Counted from the first letter of the stretch, positions 13,428-19,624 are shown. The stretch is DNA of 27,898 bases from Candidatus Adlerbacteria bacterium (GCA_903824155.1 CAIJVL010000068.1:1-27898); one strand, 5' to 3'. A program made the numbers and translations. Notes: a model not told the origin generated them from the letters alone.

Positions 13428-15274
13428 ACCTTTTGTATCGGAAGTTCAAAAAAGAACGTGGAACCCACTCCCGCAGGACCCTTGTCGCCCAGTCGAGCGG
13501 CCTCGCCCTCGGCACTTTCAACCCATATGCGGCCTCGGTGCTGTGCCACAATAGCCGCAGAAATATAAAGGCCAATGCCTAGACCCGCAAAGCTTTGCCC
13601 TCTTTCATTCCCAACCTGAAAGAAACGCTCAAAGATTTTATCTTGATGAATCGCGGCTATCCCTATGCCAAAATCCTTAATACCCACGCATACGCCTGTT
13701 TCTGCATGAGAGAGCGTAATGATGATTTTGTCTGCATCGGGGGAATACTTGATTGCGTTGGTAATAAGGTTGATGAACACGCGGCTGATGCTGTTGCGGT
13801 CTCCATTAATCTGTACGTTTGTTACCCCTTGAACCGTAATAGTGTGCTGCGGTGAGAGAAGCTGGCAGCTTTTAACTATTTCCGCCGCCAGAGCGTCGAA
13901 ATCGAAGGTCTTTTCTTCGACTTCGAATTTATCGGCTTTGATTTTTGAAACATCCAAAAGATCGACCACGAGTTTCGTCAATTGTTCAATTTGCTGGCCA
14001 ATCGTGGTGAGGTACTCGACAAGCGTTGCGTCTTTGCTTTTTTTATATTGTACCTGGAGGATCTGTATGAGCGTTTTTATAGTGGTCACTGGCGTCTTCA
14101 GTTCGTGGCTTGCCATACTCATAAAGCTGTCGTTGCGCTGCTGGAGGACTCTCTGTTCGGTAATATCTTGCATTGCAAGAAGCATAAGCTCCTCACCCTT
14201 TTCGCTCTGTATAAGCCTGCGTCCGTTGAGTAACATGACCTTCGACCCGCTGTCCGGAAAGTCGAACGTAACTTCAAGATCGTTAAACGCTGACTTCTGT
14301 GGCAAGATTTTTTCAAGTGCTTCACGCAATTGGGGCGTGTCCCATCGACGATTCTTTAATTCATACACGAGCGTTCCCTCTGTTTCTTTCGTGGTAATGG
14401 AGAATGTTCTGTAAAAGGCGTCATTTGCGCTCTTTACCCGCAAATTCTTGTCTAAGACCAGCAAAGGTTCGCGCATGGTGCCTAAAATACCTTCCGCGTA
14501 TGAGATGGTTTGCTCGCGCTCCCTATTTGCAATTTCTTGCTTTTCTTTCTCTTTGTTCTGATAGGCAAGTTCTATGTCAGCAATGACCAACTCTGCTGCT
14601 CGCTTTTCTTTCTCCCCGGTTTGAAATATAAGTTCTATGTTTGCAATGTTCAACTCCACCGCTCGCTTTTCTTTCTCCTTATTTTGGAAGGCAAGCTCTT
14701 TGTTTGCGATAAATAACTCAGCGGCTCGTTTTTCTTTCTCCTTATTTTGGAAGGCAAGCTCTTCGTTAGCAACAACTAACTCAGCAGCTCGTTTTTCTTT
14801 AACTTTGTTTTGGAAGGCAAGCTCTTTGTTCGCAAGGGTTAGTTCTTCTGCCCGCTTTTCCTTCTCATCGTTTTGATAGGCGAGTTCTATGTTCGCAATA
14901 CGTAACTCTTCTGCCCGCTTCTCTTTCTCTTTGTTTTGAAAGGCGAGCTCTACGTTAGCAATGAGCAACTCTGCGGCTCGCTTTTCTTTCTCGTCATTCT
15001 GAAAGACAAGTTCTTTGTTGGCAATAGTTAATTCTTCTGCCCTCTTTCCTTTCTCTTCATCTTGAAAAGCAAGCTCTATGTTAGCAATGCCTAATTCCGC
15101 TGCTCTTTTTCCTTTCTCCGTGTTAGCAATACCTAACTCTTCTGCACGCTTCTCTTTTTCTTTGTCAGCAATGACCAACTCTGCCGCTCGCTTTTCTTTC
15201 TCTTCTTTTTGAAAAACAATTTCTTTGCGAGCAATGACTAACTCCTCCTCATCCGACTTTGTTATTTTAGACAC
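13424..15274 (-). CDS. Soluble PAS histidine kinase with a repeat coiled-coil stalk
   Basis: The 616-residue sensor kinase has no transmembrane segment. Residues 28-244 are a continuous charged coiled coil of two 14-residue and nine 21-residue units (consensus like EKRAAELVIANKELAFQNKE). A PAS domain follows (about 255-375, from YAEGILGTMREPLLVLDKNL to AMQDITEQ), then HisKA with the phosphoacceptor His390 (MSMASHELKTPVTTIK). The HATPase domain carries the N box NLITNAIKYSPDADK, G1 box DFGIGIA, F box IFERFFQVG and G2 box GLGIGLYIS. It ends SGTFFFELPI-like (GVGSTFFFELPIQKV). The start is a GTG with no clear Shine-Dalgarno site; a TATTAT box lies 28 nt upstream. It is cotranscribed with the receiver gene. 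The signal is unknown and presumably intracellular. Confidence 0.95.
   Translation of the reverse strand: MSKITKSDEEELVIARKEIVFQKEEKEKRAAELVIADKEKEKRAEELGIANTEKGKRAAELGIANIELAFQDEEKGKRAEELTIANKELVFQNDEKEKRAAELLIANVELAFQNKEKEKRAEELRIANIELAYQNDEKEKRAEELTLANKELAFQNKVKEKRAAELVVANEELAFQNKEKEKRAAELFIANKELAFQNKEKEKRAVELNIANIELIFQTGEKEKRAAELVIADIELAYQNKEKEKQEIANREREQTISYAEGILGTMREPLLVLDKNLRVKSANDAFYRTFSITTKETEGTLVYELKNRRWDTPQLREALEKILPQKSAFNDLEVTFDFPDSGSKVMLLNGRRLIQSEKGEELMLLAMQDITEQRVLQQRNDSFMSMASHELKTPVTTIKTLIQILQVQYKKSKDATLVEYLTTIGQQIEQLTKLVVDLLDVSKIKADKFEVEEKTFDFDALAAEIVKSCQLLSPQHTITVQGVTNVQINGDRNSISRVFINLITNAIKYSPDADKIIITLSHAETGVCVGIKDFGIGIAAIHQDKIFERFFQVGNERGQSFAGLGIGLYISAAIVAQHRGRIWVESAEGEAARLGDKGPAGVGSTFFFELPIQKV
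14543..15193 (-). repeat. Tandem 63-bp (21-codon) and 42-bp repeats in the kinase stalk
   Basis: Reading the kinase frame, units beginning K-R-A-A/E-E-L recur every 21 residues nine times, preceded by two 14-residue units. All lengths are whole numbers of heptads (3 or 2), so gain or loss of a unit keeps the coiled-coil phase. The DNA copies are clearly similar but not identical, with both synonymous and conservative changes. Confidence 0.9.
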
Positions 15275-15371
15275 ATTCTGTTTCGTTAAAGTCGTTTTGT
15301 TTATAATACGTTGCTCTATATAAACATAATAGCCTATAGATCATGATGTTTTCATGAGAATAGAAAAACGG

Positions 15372-15467
15372 GGGTGCCTAACGATTCGTAACCCAAAACC
15401 AGTAGTGGACTTCCTAAGGGAGTTGAGCAGCATAGCCTCTAAATTCTCAAGCTTTCAGAATAAAGGC
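15372..15467 (+). repeat. 96-bp dispersed direct repeat, copy A
   Basis: First of three 96-bp copies (also 16227-16322 and 17320-17415). It begins GGGTGCCTAACGATTCG and ends CAGAATAAAGGC. In one frame it reads GCLTIRNPKPVVDFLRELSS then IASKFSSFQNKG, inside a 42-codon ORF from the ATG at 15354 to the TGA at 15480-15482. That TGA overlaps the -35 box of the next gene's promoter. Copy A differs from B and C at roughly 9 and 11 positions. Most differences are silent in this frame, for example TTG/CTA/TTA for one Leu. It marks the left edge of the small-gene island next to the kinase gene. Confidence 0.85.
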
Positions 15468-15478
15468 CTTTTCTTTTA

Positions 15479-15507
15479 TTGACATTTAGATATAAATAGG
15501 TTATTAT
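15479..15507 (+). promoter_or_regulatory. Near-consensus sigma70 promoter of the first cassette-like module
   Basis: TTGACA (15479-15484), a 17-nt spacer and TATTAT (15502-15507). This is the closest match to consensus in the window and unlike the extended -10, leaderless promoters of the surrounding genes. Confidence 0.85.
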
Positions 15508-15542
15508 ATAATTAGCTTGATTTTTAACGCAAAGGGGTTCCT

Positions 15543-15767
15543 ATGACAAAGAGAGTTAAATTCTTCTGGACACCTAAAGTCACTGATGCCGGTTTAGAGG
15601 AGTTTTCTAAGGAGATAAATTCTGCGATAGAAGCTCAGGAGAAATTGGATTCAACTTTCGAAGTGAGTTCAATCAATTCGCATTTGGCAGCTTGGGCCAC
15701 TGGTGAATCGACCGGTAATGACTTCGTTGTTTCTGTTGTATTTAGCAAAAAAGCGAAACAGCAGTGA
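15543..15767 (+). CDS. Small protein of unknown function, 74 residues (module 1, gene 1)
   Basis: The protein reads MTKRVKFFWTPKVTDAGLEE and continues with a Glu/Lys-rich helix and a C-terminal strand (DFVVSVVFSKKAKQQ). No signal peptide or membrane segment is seen, and I recognise no family. It has a strong promoter (15479-15507) and AAAGGGG 6 nt before the ATG. It is followed 23 nt later by a second small gene with its own AAAGGAG, so the two form a compact operon closed by a terminator at 16039-16070. The short leader, Shine-Dalgarno use and A/T-richer sequence differ from neighbouring chromosomal genes and suggest acquired DNA. Confidence 0.72.
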   Translation: MTKRVKFFWTPKVTDAGLEEFSKEINSAIEAQEKLDSTFEVSSINSHLAAWATGESTGNDFVVSVVFSKKAKQQ

Positions 15768-15790
15768 ATCAATGATAAAGGAGTGAGTAG

Positions 15791-16054
15791 ATGAACGAGC
15801 AGGACATCGACATGATTTGTGTTGACTGTGGTACAGACACTGAAAAGGGCAAAGAATTTTTTCATGTGTGCGACGAAGTCTGGACGGCGGCAACTCTTAA
15901 AAAAGAAGTGCCTCCTTACAAAGTACTTTGCGTAGGGTGCCTTGAGTTACGGCTCGGGAGACAACTTACAGCTTCAGACTTTACTAACGCACGCGTAAAC
16001 AAATTCGGAAACCATAGTGAACGACTTAAGAACAGACTAGCCGCCCTTCCATAG
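15791..16054 (+). CDS. Small putative zinc-binding protein, 87 residues (module 1, gene 2)
   Basis: Two Cys pairs are visible: CVDC (10-13) and CVGC (about 53-56), with CDEVW between them. The pattern CxxCG...HVCDEVWTAA...VLCVGCLELRLGRQLTASDF resembles small zinc-ribbon proteins often found in phage and plasmid genomes; that resemblance is from memory. A treble-clef or ribbon fold binding one zinc is likely. AAAGGAG lies 7 nt before the ATG. The stop codon falls inside the terminator hairpin at 16039-16070, leaving no spare sequence. It is the second gene of the two-gene module behind repeat copy A. Confidence 0.78.
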   Translation: MNEQDIDMICVDCGTDTEKGKEFFHVCDEVWTAATLKKEVPPYKVLCVGCLELRLGRQLTASDFTNARVNKFGNHSERLKNRLAALP

Positions 16055-16070
16055 GGCGGCTTTTTCTTTT
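16039..16070 (+). terminator. Terminator of module 1
   Basis: AGCCGCCCT pairs with AGGGCGGCT (9 bp) around TCCAT, followed by TTTTTCTTTT. The stop of the zinc-binding gene lies in the loop and stem. Confidence 0.92.
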
Positions 16071-16214
16071 AATTTAAGTGAAACGGTTCAAAGTATCGTT
16101 AGGTCGGTTTGAAGTGTCATGGGAAATACCAAAAATCGAAGGCCCTGAAATTGCACGTTCAAAACCGCCCCGCCGTTGTGGGGTGCGTGCGTCATTTTGC
16201 TGCTGAAACAACGA

Positions 16215-16400
16215 ATGAACCTTCAGGGGTGCCTAACGATTCGGAACTCAAAACCAATAGTGGACTTCCTAAGGGAGCTAAGCAGCGTAGCTTCTAAGTT
16301 CTCAAGCTTTAAGAATAAAGGCTATGTGCCCAGCAAACAGATTCAAGAAAGGGTTCAAAATTGTTTGGATATAGTTCCACAACCCCACAGATACGAGTAA
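16215..16400 (+). CDS. Possible small gene built on repeat copy B, 61 residues
   Basis: From an ATG at 16215 the repeat frame reads MNLQGCLTIRNSKPIVDFLR and on through SSFKNKG, then a unique tail YVPSKQIQERVQNCLDIVPQ ending PHRYE. The stop is followed after 20 nt by a terminator (16421-16444). The repeat part shows mainly silent differences from copies A and C, which argues that this frame was translated during their divergence. No promoter or Shine-Dalgarno site is obvious. It could be a small protein, a fragment of a larger gene, or a non-coding element. I recognise no family. Confidence 0.35.
   Translation: MNLQGCLTIRNSKPIVDFLRELSSVASKFSSFKNKGYVPSKQIQERVQNCLDIVPQPHRYE
16227..16322 (+). 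repeat. 96-bp dispersed direct repeat, copy B
   Basis: The same 96-bp unit as copies A and C, beginning GGGTGCCTAACGATTCG. It starts 855 bp after copy A and 1093 bp before copy C. It lies between the terminator of module 1 and the promoter of module 2. A CGTTAGG (16097-16103), inverted to the CCTAACG in the repeat, lies 130 bp upstream. The intervening stretch 16071-16214 has no gene I can support. Confidence 0.85.
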
Positions 16401-16420
16401 GTTAAGAACCACCAAAATAC

Positions 16421-16444
16421 GCCTCATTATTTGAGGCTTTTGCG
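16421..16444 (+). terminator. Terminator-like hairpin after the copy B reading frame
   Basis: GCCTCA pairs with TGAGGC around TTATT, followed by TTTTGCGG. Outer bases GAACC and GGTTC can extend the pairing. It lies 20 nt after the stop at 16400. Confidence 0.65.
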
Positions 16445-16498
16445 GTTCCAGCCACTCTAGTTTTCTATCCTTGTAAGTATGGCGGATTTTCTAATTTA

Positions 16499-16507
16499 TG
16501 GTATAAT
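16499..16507 (+). promoter_or_regulatory. Extended -10 promoter of module 2
   Basis: TGGTATAAT (TATAAT at 16502-16507) lies 42 nt before the ATG at 16550. The leader contains GGAAGGGG as ribosome-binding site. Confidence 0.65.
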
Positions 16508-16549
16508 CTCCAAAGATTGATCTAAACCATACGACGGAAGGGGCGATTG

Positions 16550-16999
16550 ATGCGTGATGGTGAACCTCAGATTTACACTTCCCTTGCAACTCTGCGCAAT
16601 GGCTACATGCAGACGCAGTGGAGTCGAGTGCAGATGTTTCTTGTCTTCAACACTATCGCACTGCCACTTGTGTTTGGCATAGTGCAAACGACACAGCCAG
16701 AACTGGTAAGATTCGTTATCAGTTTAGTTGGAGCCTGTATGCATCTTGTACTTCTGAACGCAACACTGCGTGCCGACAACTGGATTAAATACTTGGACGA
16801 CCGTATGACCGAGCTGGAACAGCTTGATCGAGAAGATCAAAACGGTGTTCGCGTATTCGTATTCAGTCACCAAGATTTCACGACCATGCGGCATAGTTGG
16901 TTTGCAAGTCGCAGGCTCTTTGGCATCATTGGACTTGCAGTTGCCGTCACATGGCTCGAAGAGTCAGTCCGGCATGGATACATCCTTTTTCATCACTAA
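16550..16999 (+). CDS. Membrane protein of about 149 residues, resembles RipA-type small membrane proteins (module 2, gene 1)
   Basis: The protein opens MRDGEPQIYTSLATLRNGYM, an amphipathic N-terminus. Two close membrane helices follow (about 27-45, VQMFLVFNTIALPLVFGIVQ; about 50-70, VRFVISLVGACMHLVLLNAT), then a cytosolic Glu/Asp-rich helix (DDRMTELEQLDREDQ) and a third hydrophobic segment (LFGIIGLAVAVTWLEESV). The SLATLRNG...TQW opening and the RMRxxWxASR-like segment (TTMRHSWFASRRLFG) recall small RipA-family membrane proteins of unknown function seen in scattered Proteobacteria and mobile regions; this is tentative. The ATG at 16550 is chosen because GGAAGGGG lies 6 nt upstream. A 45-residue membrane protein gene follows. 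Confidence 0.75.
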   Translation: MRDGEPQIYTSLATLRNGYMQTQWSRVQMFLVFNTIALPLVFGIVQTTQPELVRFVISLVGACMHLVLLNATLRADNWIKYLDDRMTELEQLDREDQNGVRVFVFSHQDFTTMRHSWFASRRLFGIIGLAVAVTWLEESVRHGYILFHH

Positions 17000-17018
17000 C
17001 CTAGCAAGGAAGAAAACT

Positions 17019-17156
17019 ATGACATCCAGAGTACACACTTCGACTAAGCTGAATGACTCGCTGCTTAAAATAATCACTCCTCTTGGCTACGCCATCGGTG
17101 TAGGAGGTCCAGTGGTTCTTGTCATCCTCGCTATCCTCGGCAAATTGCCATCCTGA
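17019..17156 (+). CDS. 45-residue single-pass membrane microprotein (module 2, gene 2)
   Basis: The ORF reads MTSRVHTSTKLNDSLLKIIT and then a Gly-rich transmembrane helix (LGYAIGVGGPVVLVILAIL), ending GKLPS. AAGGAAG lies 6 nt before the ATG. The gene starts 19 nt after the module 2 membrane gene and is followed by a terminator at 17176-17209, so it looks like the second gene of a two-gene operon. It may partner the upstream membrane protein or act as a small toxin or antitoxin-like peptide; both are guesses. Confidence 0.65.
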   Translation: MTSRVHTSTKLNDSLLKIITPLGYAIGVGGPVVLVILAILGKLPS

Positions 17157-17175
17157 AGAAACATTCTTCGGAATC

Positions 17176-17209
17176 AACACTCGACTTCATGTCGGGTGTT
17201 TTCTTTTTT
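17176..17209 (+). terminator. Terminator of module 2
   Basis: AACACTCGAC pairs with GTCGGGTGTT (10 bp, one G-U) around TTCAT, followed by TTCTTTTTT. Confidence 0.9.
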
Positions 17210-17223
17210 ATGAGTTCAGGGTT

Positions 17224-17269
17224 CCCTAACGCTTCTCCAGCTTCTTTTGGGTTTATATAACCGTTAGGG
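17224..17269. repeat. Short inverted repeat at the module 2/copy C junction
   Basis: CCCTAACG (17224-17231) and CGTTAGGG (17262-17269) are exact inverted copies 30 nt apart. Both match the CCTAACG at the start of each 96-bp repeat and the CGTTAGG at 16097-16103. They could be recombination or protein-binding sites. I find no integrase to support this. Confidence 0.6.
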
Positions 17270-17319
17270 TTGCTTCAAAATCCACTCAAAAAGTGGTTCA
17301 AAATCAACAACTTAAAATT

Positions 17320-17415
17320 GGGTGCCTAACGATTCGTAACCCAAAACCAATCGTTGATTTCCTAAGGGAGTTAAGCAGTACAGCCTCTAAGTTTTCGAGC
17401 TTTCAGAATAAAGCC
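17320..17415 (+). repeat. 96-bp dispersed direct repeat, copy C
   Basis: Third copy of the unit, reading GCLTIRNPKPIVDFLRELSS then TASKFSSFQNKA in the shared frame, inside an 81-codon ORF from a GTG at 17293. That ORF runs antisense into the end of the TIG-domain gene, so its tail is unlikely to be real. Copy C is the most diverged copy, again mostly at third codon positions. It forms the right edge of the island; beyond it the chromosome-type gene organisation resumes. Confidence 0.85.
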
Positions 17416-17462
17416 TATTTCATTCCATATTCTTTCATAGACAGCGGCTCAAGGCCTCTCAA

Positions 17463-18353
17463 TCAGTTTGGCACAACTGTGATTGACGCCACGCCTGCCC
17501 AGTTACCCAAACTCGGCCACTTAACTGTCAGACTGTGATCTCCAAGGGAAGTCGTGGAAGGGAGAGTGAAGAGAATTTTCGTACCAGTGCTGTCGGACGA
17601 GAACGAACCAACCTCGGTATTATCTACATATACTACATTCCCGGTAGAGAGAAAATTCTTTCCGGAGACTTCAACTTGAGAGCCTGGAGTAGCCGAAGGT
17701 GACACACTCAATATAGATGGAGCTGTTGCAAAGTCTATACGAGGAGCCTGAGGTACGTAAGTTGTTTTATTCCTTAGTACTGCCGACTGAAACGATGCAT
17801 ATACTATCCCATCAATCTGATGAGGTTCTAATAAGGACATATCGTTCGGCGGCAACAAGGATGGGAGTTGTAGAATGGAGGAATTAAATGATTCTAAGTT
17901 CGCTGAAAAGCAAGTGCCTATGTCATCGAACTCCTGTTGGGAAAATTTGTTTGACACGCTATCCGACCAAAGAACTAAAGCATCGAACTCACCAGCATTC
18001 TTATTGATGCTGTTACTGGCTTGATTTACGTCTGTTGTTTTCTCAAACATACGGATCTGAGCACCTTTATAAGAGTAAGCAACTTGGGACGAAGAGTTAT
18101 CAATTTGTCTTTCTGACCCGCCTTTTTCATAATAAAAACCATAGTTTGCGACATCTTCTCCCTCAGCAGCATATGGCGCCAATTCGAGCTTGAGAGAAAT
18201 CGAAAAACCATTACATGTTGCCGTGTATACCGTCTTCTCTTGAGTCCCCGTAAATGGTAGTAACAACCAAGACCTGGAGAATTGCATTGCTCCGAATGTG
18301 ACTAAAATTAGAAAAATAAAAATAGCCGCAAATACCAACCAGAATCTTTTCAT
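17463..18353 (-). CDS. Membrane-anchored protein with a C-terminal IPT/TIG domain
   Basis: From the ATG at 18353 the protein has 296 residues: an N-terminal transmembrane anchor (FWLVFAAIFIFLILVTFGAM, about 4-23), a central domain of about 190 residues that I do not recognise (with Cys at about 47 and 145), and a TIG/IPT immunoglobulin-like domain at about 210-293. The latter runs from PSILSVSPSATPGSQVEVSG and NFLSTGNVVYVDNTEVG to the end, LTVKWPSLGNWAGVASITVV. TIG domains bind ligands or serve as spacers on surface proteins. TGATATTAT lies 9 nt before the ATG. It faces the small-gene island and ends 47 nt from repeat copy C. The function is unknown. Confidence 0.8.
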   Translation of the reverse strand: MKRFWLVFAAIFIFLILVTFGAMQFSRSWLLLPFTGTQEKTVYTATCNGFSISLKLELAPYAAEGEDVANYGFYYEKGGSERQIDNSSSQVAYSYKGAQIRMFEKTTDVNQASNSINKNAGEFDALVLWSDSVSNKFSQQEFDDIGTCFSANLESFNSSILQLPSLLPPNDMSLLEPHQIDGIVYASFQSAVLRNKTTYVPQAPRIDFATAPSILSVSPSATPGSQVEVSGKNFLSTGNVVYVDNTEVGSFSSDSTGTKILFTLPSTTSLGDHSLTVKWPSLGNWAGVASITVVPN

Positions 18354-18434
18354 GGTATCCAAATAATATCATGTGCCGTATGCTTTTGTATCGGATCTTA
18401 ATCTCACTGCGGAAGCGATTCAGATAAAAACGAG

Positions 18435-18507
18435 GGTGATCGATGGGACTCGAACCCACAACAACTGGTACCACAAACCAGGGCTCTACCATTGAGCTAC
18501 GACCACC
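18435..18507 (-). tRNA. tRNA-His (GTG anticodon)
   Basis: A full cloverleaf is read on the minus strand: GTGGTCG acceptor against CGATCAC, D-arm GCTC/GAGC, anticodon arm CTGGT-TTGTGGT-ACCAG with GTG, and T-arm with TTCGAGT. The histidine identity pair G-1:C73 is present. No CCA is encoded. It lies between the TIG gene and the palindromic elements behind DUF475. Confidence 0.96.
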
Positions 18508-18522
18508 ATTGGGACAGCTTGT

Positions 18523-18604
18523 CCCTGCCTACCGACAGGCAGGCGTGGCTCTATATATATCTTTTTTACGACCAAAAGTCGAGCCTGCCTACCGGCAGGC
18601 AGGC
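18523..18604. repeat. Two copies of a palindromic GCCTGCC/GGCAGGC element
   Basis: Two 22-bp near-palindromes (18523-18544 and 18583-18604) share CCTGCCTACCG followed by CAGGCAGGC. They lie 38 bp apart between the DUF475 stop and tRNA-His. A third copy lies inside a gene at 27083-27104. One frame reads LPTDRQA and LPTGRQA. They can fold into stable hairpins and might serve as processing or termination signals for DUF475. Confidence 0.85.
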
Positions 18605-18610
18605 GCCGGC

Positions 18611-19609
18611 TTACAACTGCGCCTGCCGTTTAATTGCTTTAAGGACTTTGCGCGAGGAAAGAAATGACAGCACCGCAAAGACTAAACCGACCATGCCGGG
18701 CACTACCTCGGGCACATTGGTAAACAGCGCCGCAAATAAAAACAGCGCCAAACTAAAGATCGCCCAGTGTGCGCCATGCTCCAGATAGATAAAAGTCTCT
18801 ATCGTGCGCTTGCGGGTAAGATAAACGGTAAAGCTGCGCACGAAGTACGCGCCTATCCCGAGCCCCGCAAGAATGATGAATATCTGCGTGGTCAATGCAA
18901 ACGCGCCCACTACCCCGTCGAGCGAAAAGGCCGCATCAAGCACGTTGAGGTAGATAAATAACGCAAAGCCTCCGCTCGCGGCAGTTTTTTGTACGCCACG
19001 CGTAAGGTTTTGCGTAAAAAATTCCAGCAGCAAATACAAAACAACGCCGGCAAGACCCGAAAGCAGTACTGCGGACATGGCCGCGGATGTCAGACCCAAA
19101 CAAAGCACCGCACCGAGCACTAGCAACGTTTCAATTGCGCGAACCTGCCCCAGCCGCGTTAAATTTTTCTCGAGCGCGCCCAGCCAATGCACGCGCTTTT
19201 CCTCGTCAAAAAAGTATTTGAGCGCAACCATCAAAAGGAACGCGCCGCCAAAAGCGTGTATTGCGGGCGCAGCATTGTACAGCAGCACCGAATACTCGAG
19301 CGGGTCCTGAAAGGCCAGCATTGCGATGCGCCATGGCGAAGCAAGTGCCGCAGCCGCAACAATAAGTATAGGCAAGACAAAACGCACGCCAAACACGGCC
19401 AGAGGCATGCCCCACGTTAGAAAACGATGCTGCCAATGCGGCTGCATCTGCCCCAACACTTTGGCGTTAACCACCGCATTGTCGAAAGAAAGGGACACCT
19501 CGAGCATGGCGAGCGCCAAAGTCAAAACAAAAGCCTCCGCCCCACCCCACCACCCCACAAGTGCAAAAACTAAAATCGATACGAGCACCGGAGCAAAAAA
19601 TAAACGCAT
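18611..19609 (-). CDS. DUF475 / TerC-like integral membrane protein
   Basis: The 332-residue protein has about nine transmembrane helices. It carries two family signatures with membrane-embedded acidic residues: MLEVSLSFDNAVVNAKVLG (about 35-53) and VLDAAFSLDGVVGAFALT (about 223-240), a two-fold pseudo-repeat typical of TerC/DUF475 proteins. A cytosolic loop has FFDEEKRVHWLGALEKNL. TerC relatives are linked to tellurite resistance and manganese export during protein secretion; transport of a metal ion is plausible but not shown. TGATACAAT ends 6 nt before the ATG (leaderless type). The upstream terminator at 19630-19654 separates it from tRNA-Leu. Confidence 0.92.
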   Translation of the reverse strand: MRLFFAPVLVSILVFALVGWWGGAEAFVLTLALAMLEVSLSFDNAVVNAKVLGQMQPHWQHRFLTWGMPLAVFGVRFVLPILIVAAAALASPWRIAMLAFQDPLEYSVLLYNAAPAIHAFGGAFLLMVALKYFFDEEKRVHWLGALEKNLTRLGQVRAIETLLVLGAVLCLGLTSAAMSAVLLSGLAGVVLYLLLEFFTQNLTRGVQKTAASGGFALFIYLNVLDAAFSLDGVVGAFALTTQIFIILAGLGIGAYFVRSFTVYLTRKRTIETFIYLEHGAHWAIFSLALFLFAALFTNVPEVVPGMVGLVFAVLSFLSSRKVLKAIKRQAQL

Positions 19610-19615
19610 CTGCGT

Positions 19616-19624
19616 ATTGTATCA
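19616..19624 (-). promoter_or_regulatory. Extended -10 promoter of the DUF475 gene (leaderless)
   Basis: TGATACAAT on the minus strand, with TACAAT at 19621-19616 and 6 nt to the ATG at 19609. Confidence 0.6.

Noticed and set aside
14543..15193. Non-coding satellite array
   Set aside because: The 63-bp periodicity is fully explained by a coding coiled-coil repeat in an intact histidine kinase frame.
16097..17331. Canonical integron attC sites suggested by GCCTAAC and GTTAGG(T/G) core-like motifs
   Set aside because: The motifs occur in the wrong order or spacing for attC (RYYYAAC...GTTRRRY with complementary arms of 57-141 bp), GTTAGGG breaks the consensus, and no integrase gene is present. 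I keep only the weaker observation of inverted edge motifs.
15372..17415. Template/variable repeats of a diversity-generating retroelement
   Set aside because: The copy length is right, but differences are mainly silent third-position changes rather than adenine-specific substitutions, and no reverse transcriptase is in the window.
15372..17415. CRISPR-like array
   Set aside because: Only three repeats of 96 bp are present, with about 0.75-1 kb between them containing genes. No cas genes and no short regular spacers are seen.
15354..17415. Prophage or insertion sequence
   Set aside because: No transposase, integrase, structural or lysis gene is seen, only small operons between repeats.
18492..18788. 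Plus-strand frame reading LSLPTDRQA and LPTGRQA
   Set aside because: It lies over tRNA-His, the palindromic elements and the antisense of DUF475. The motif comes from the repeats, not from a gene.
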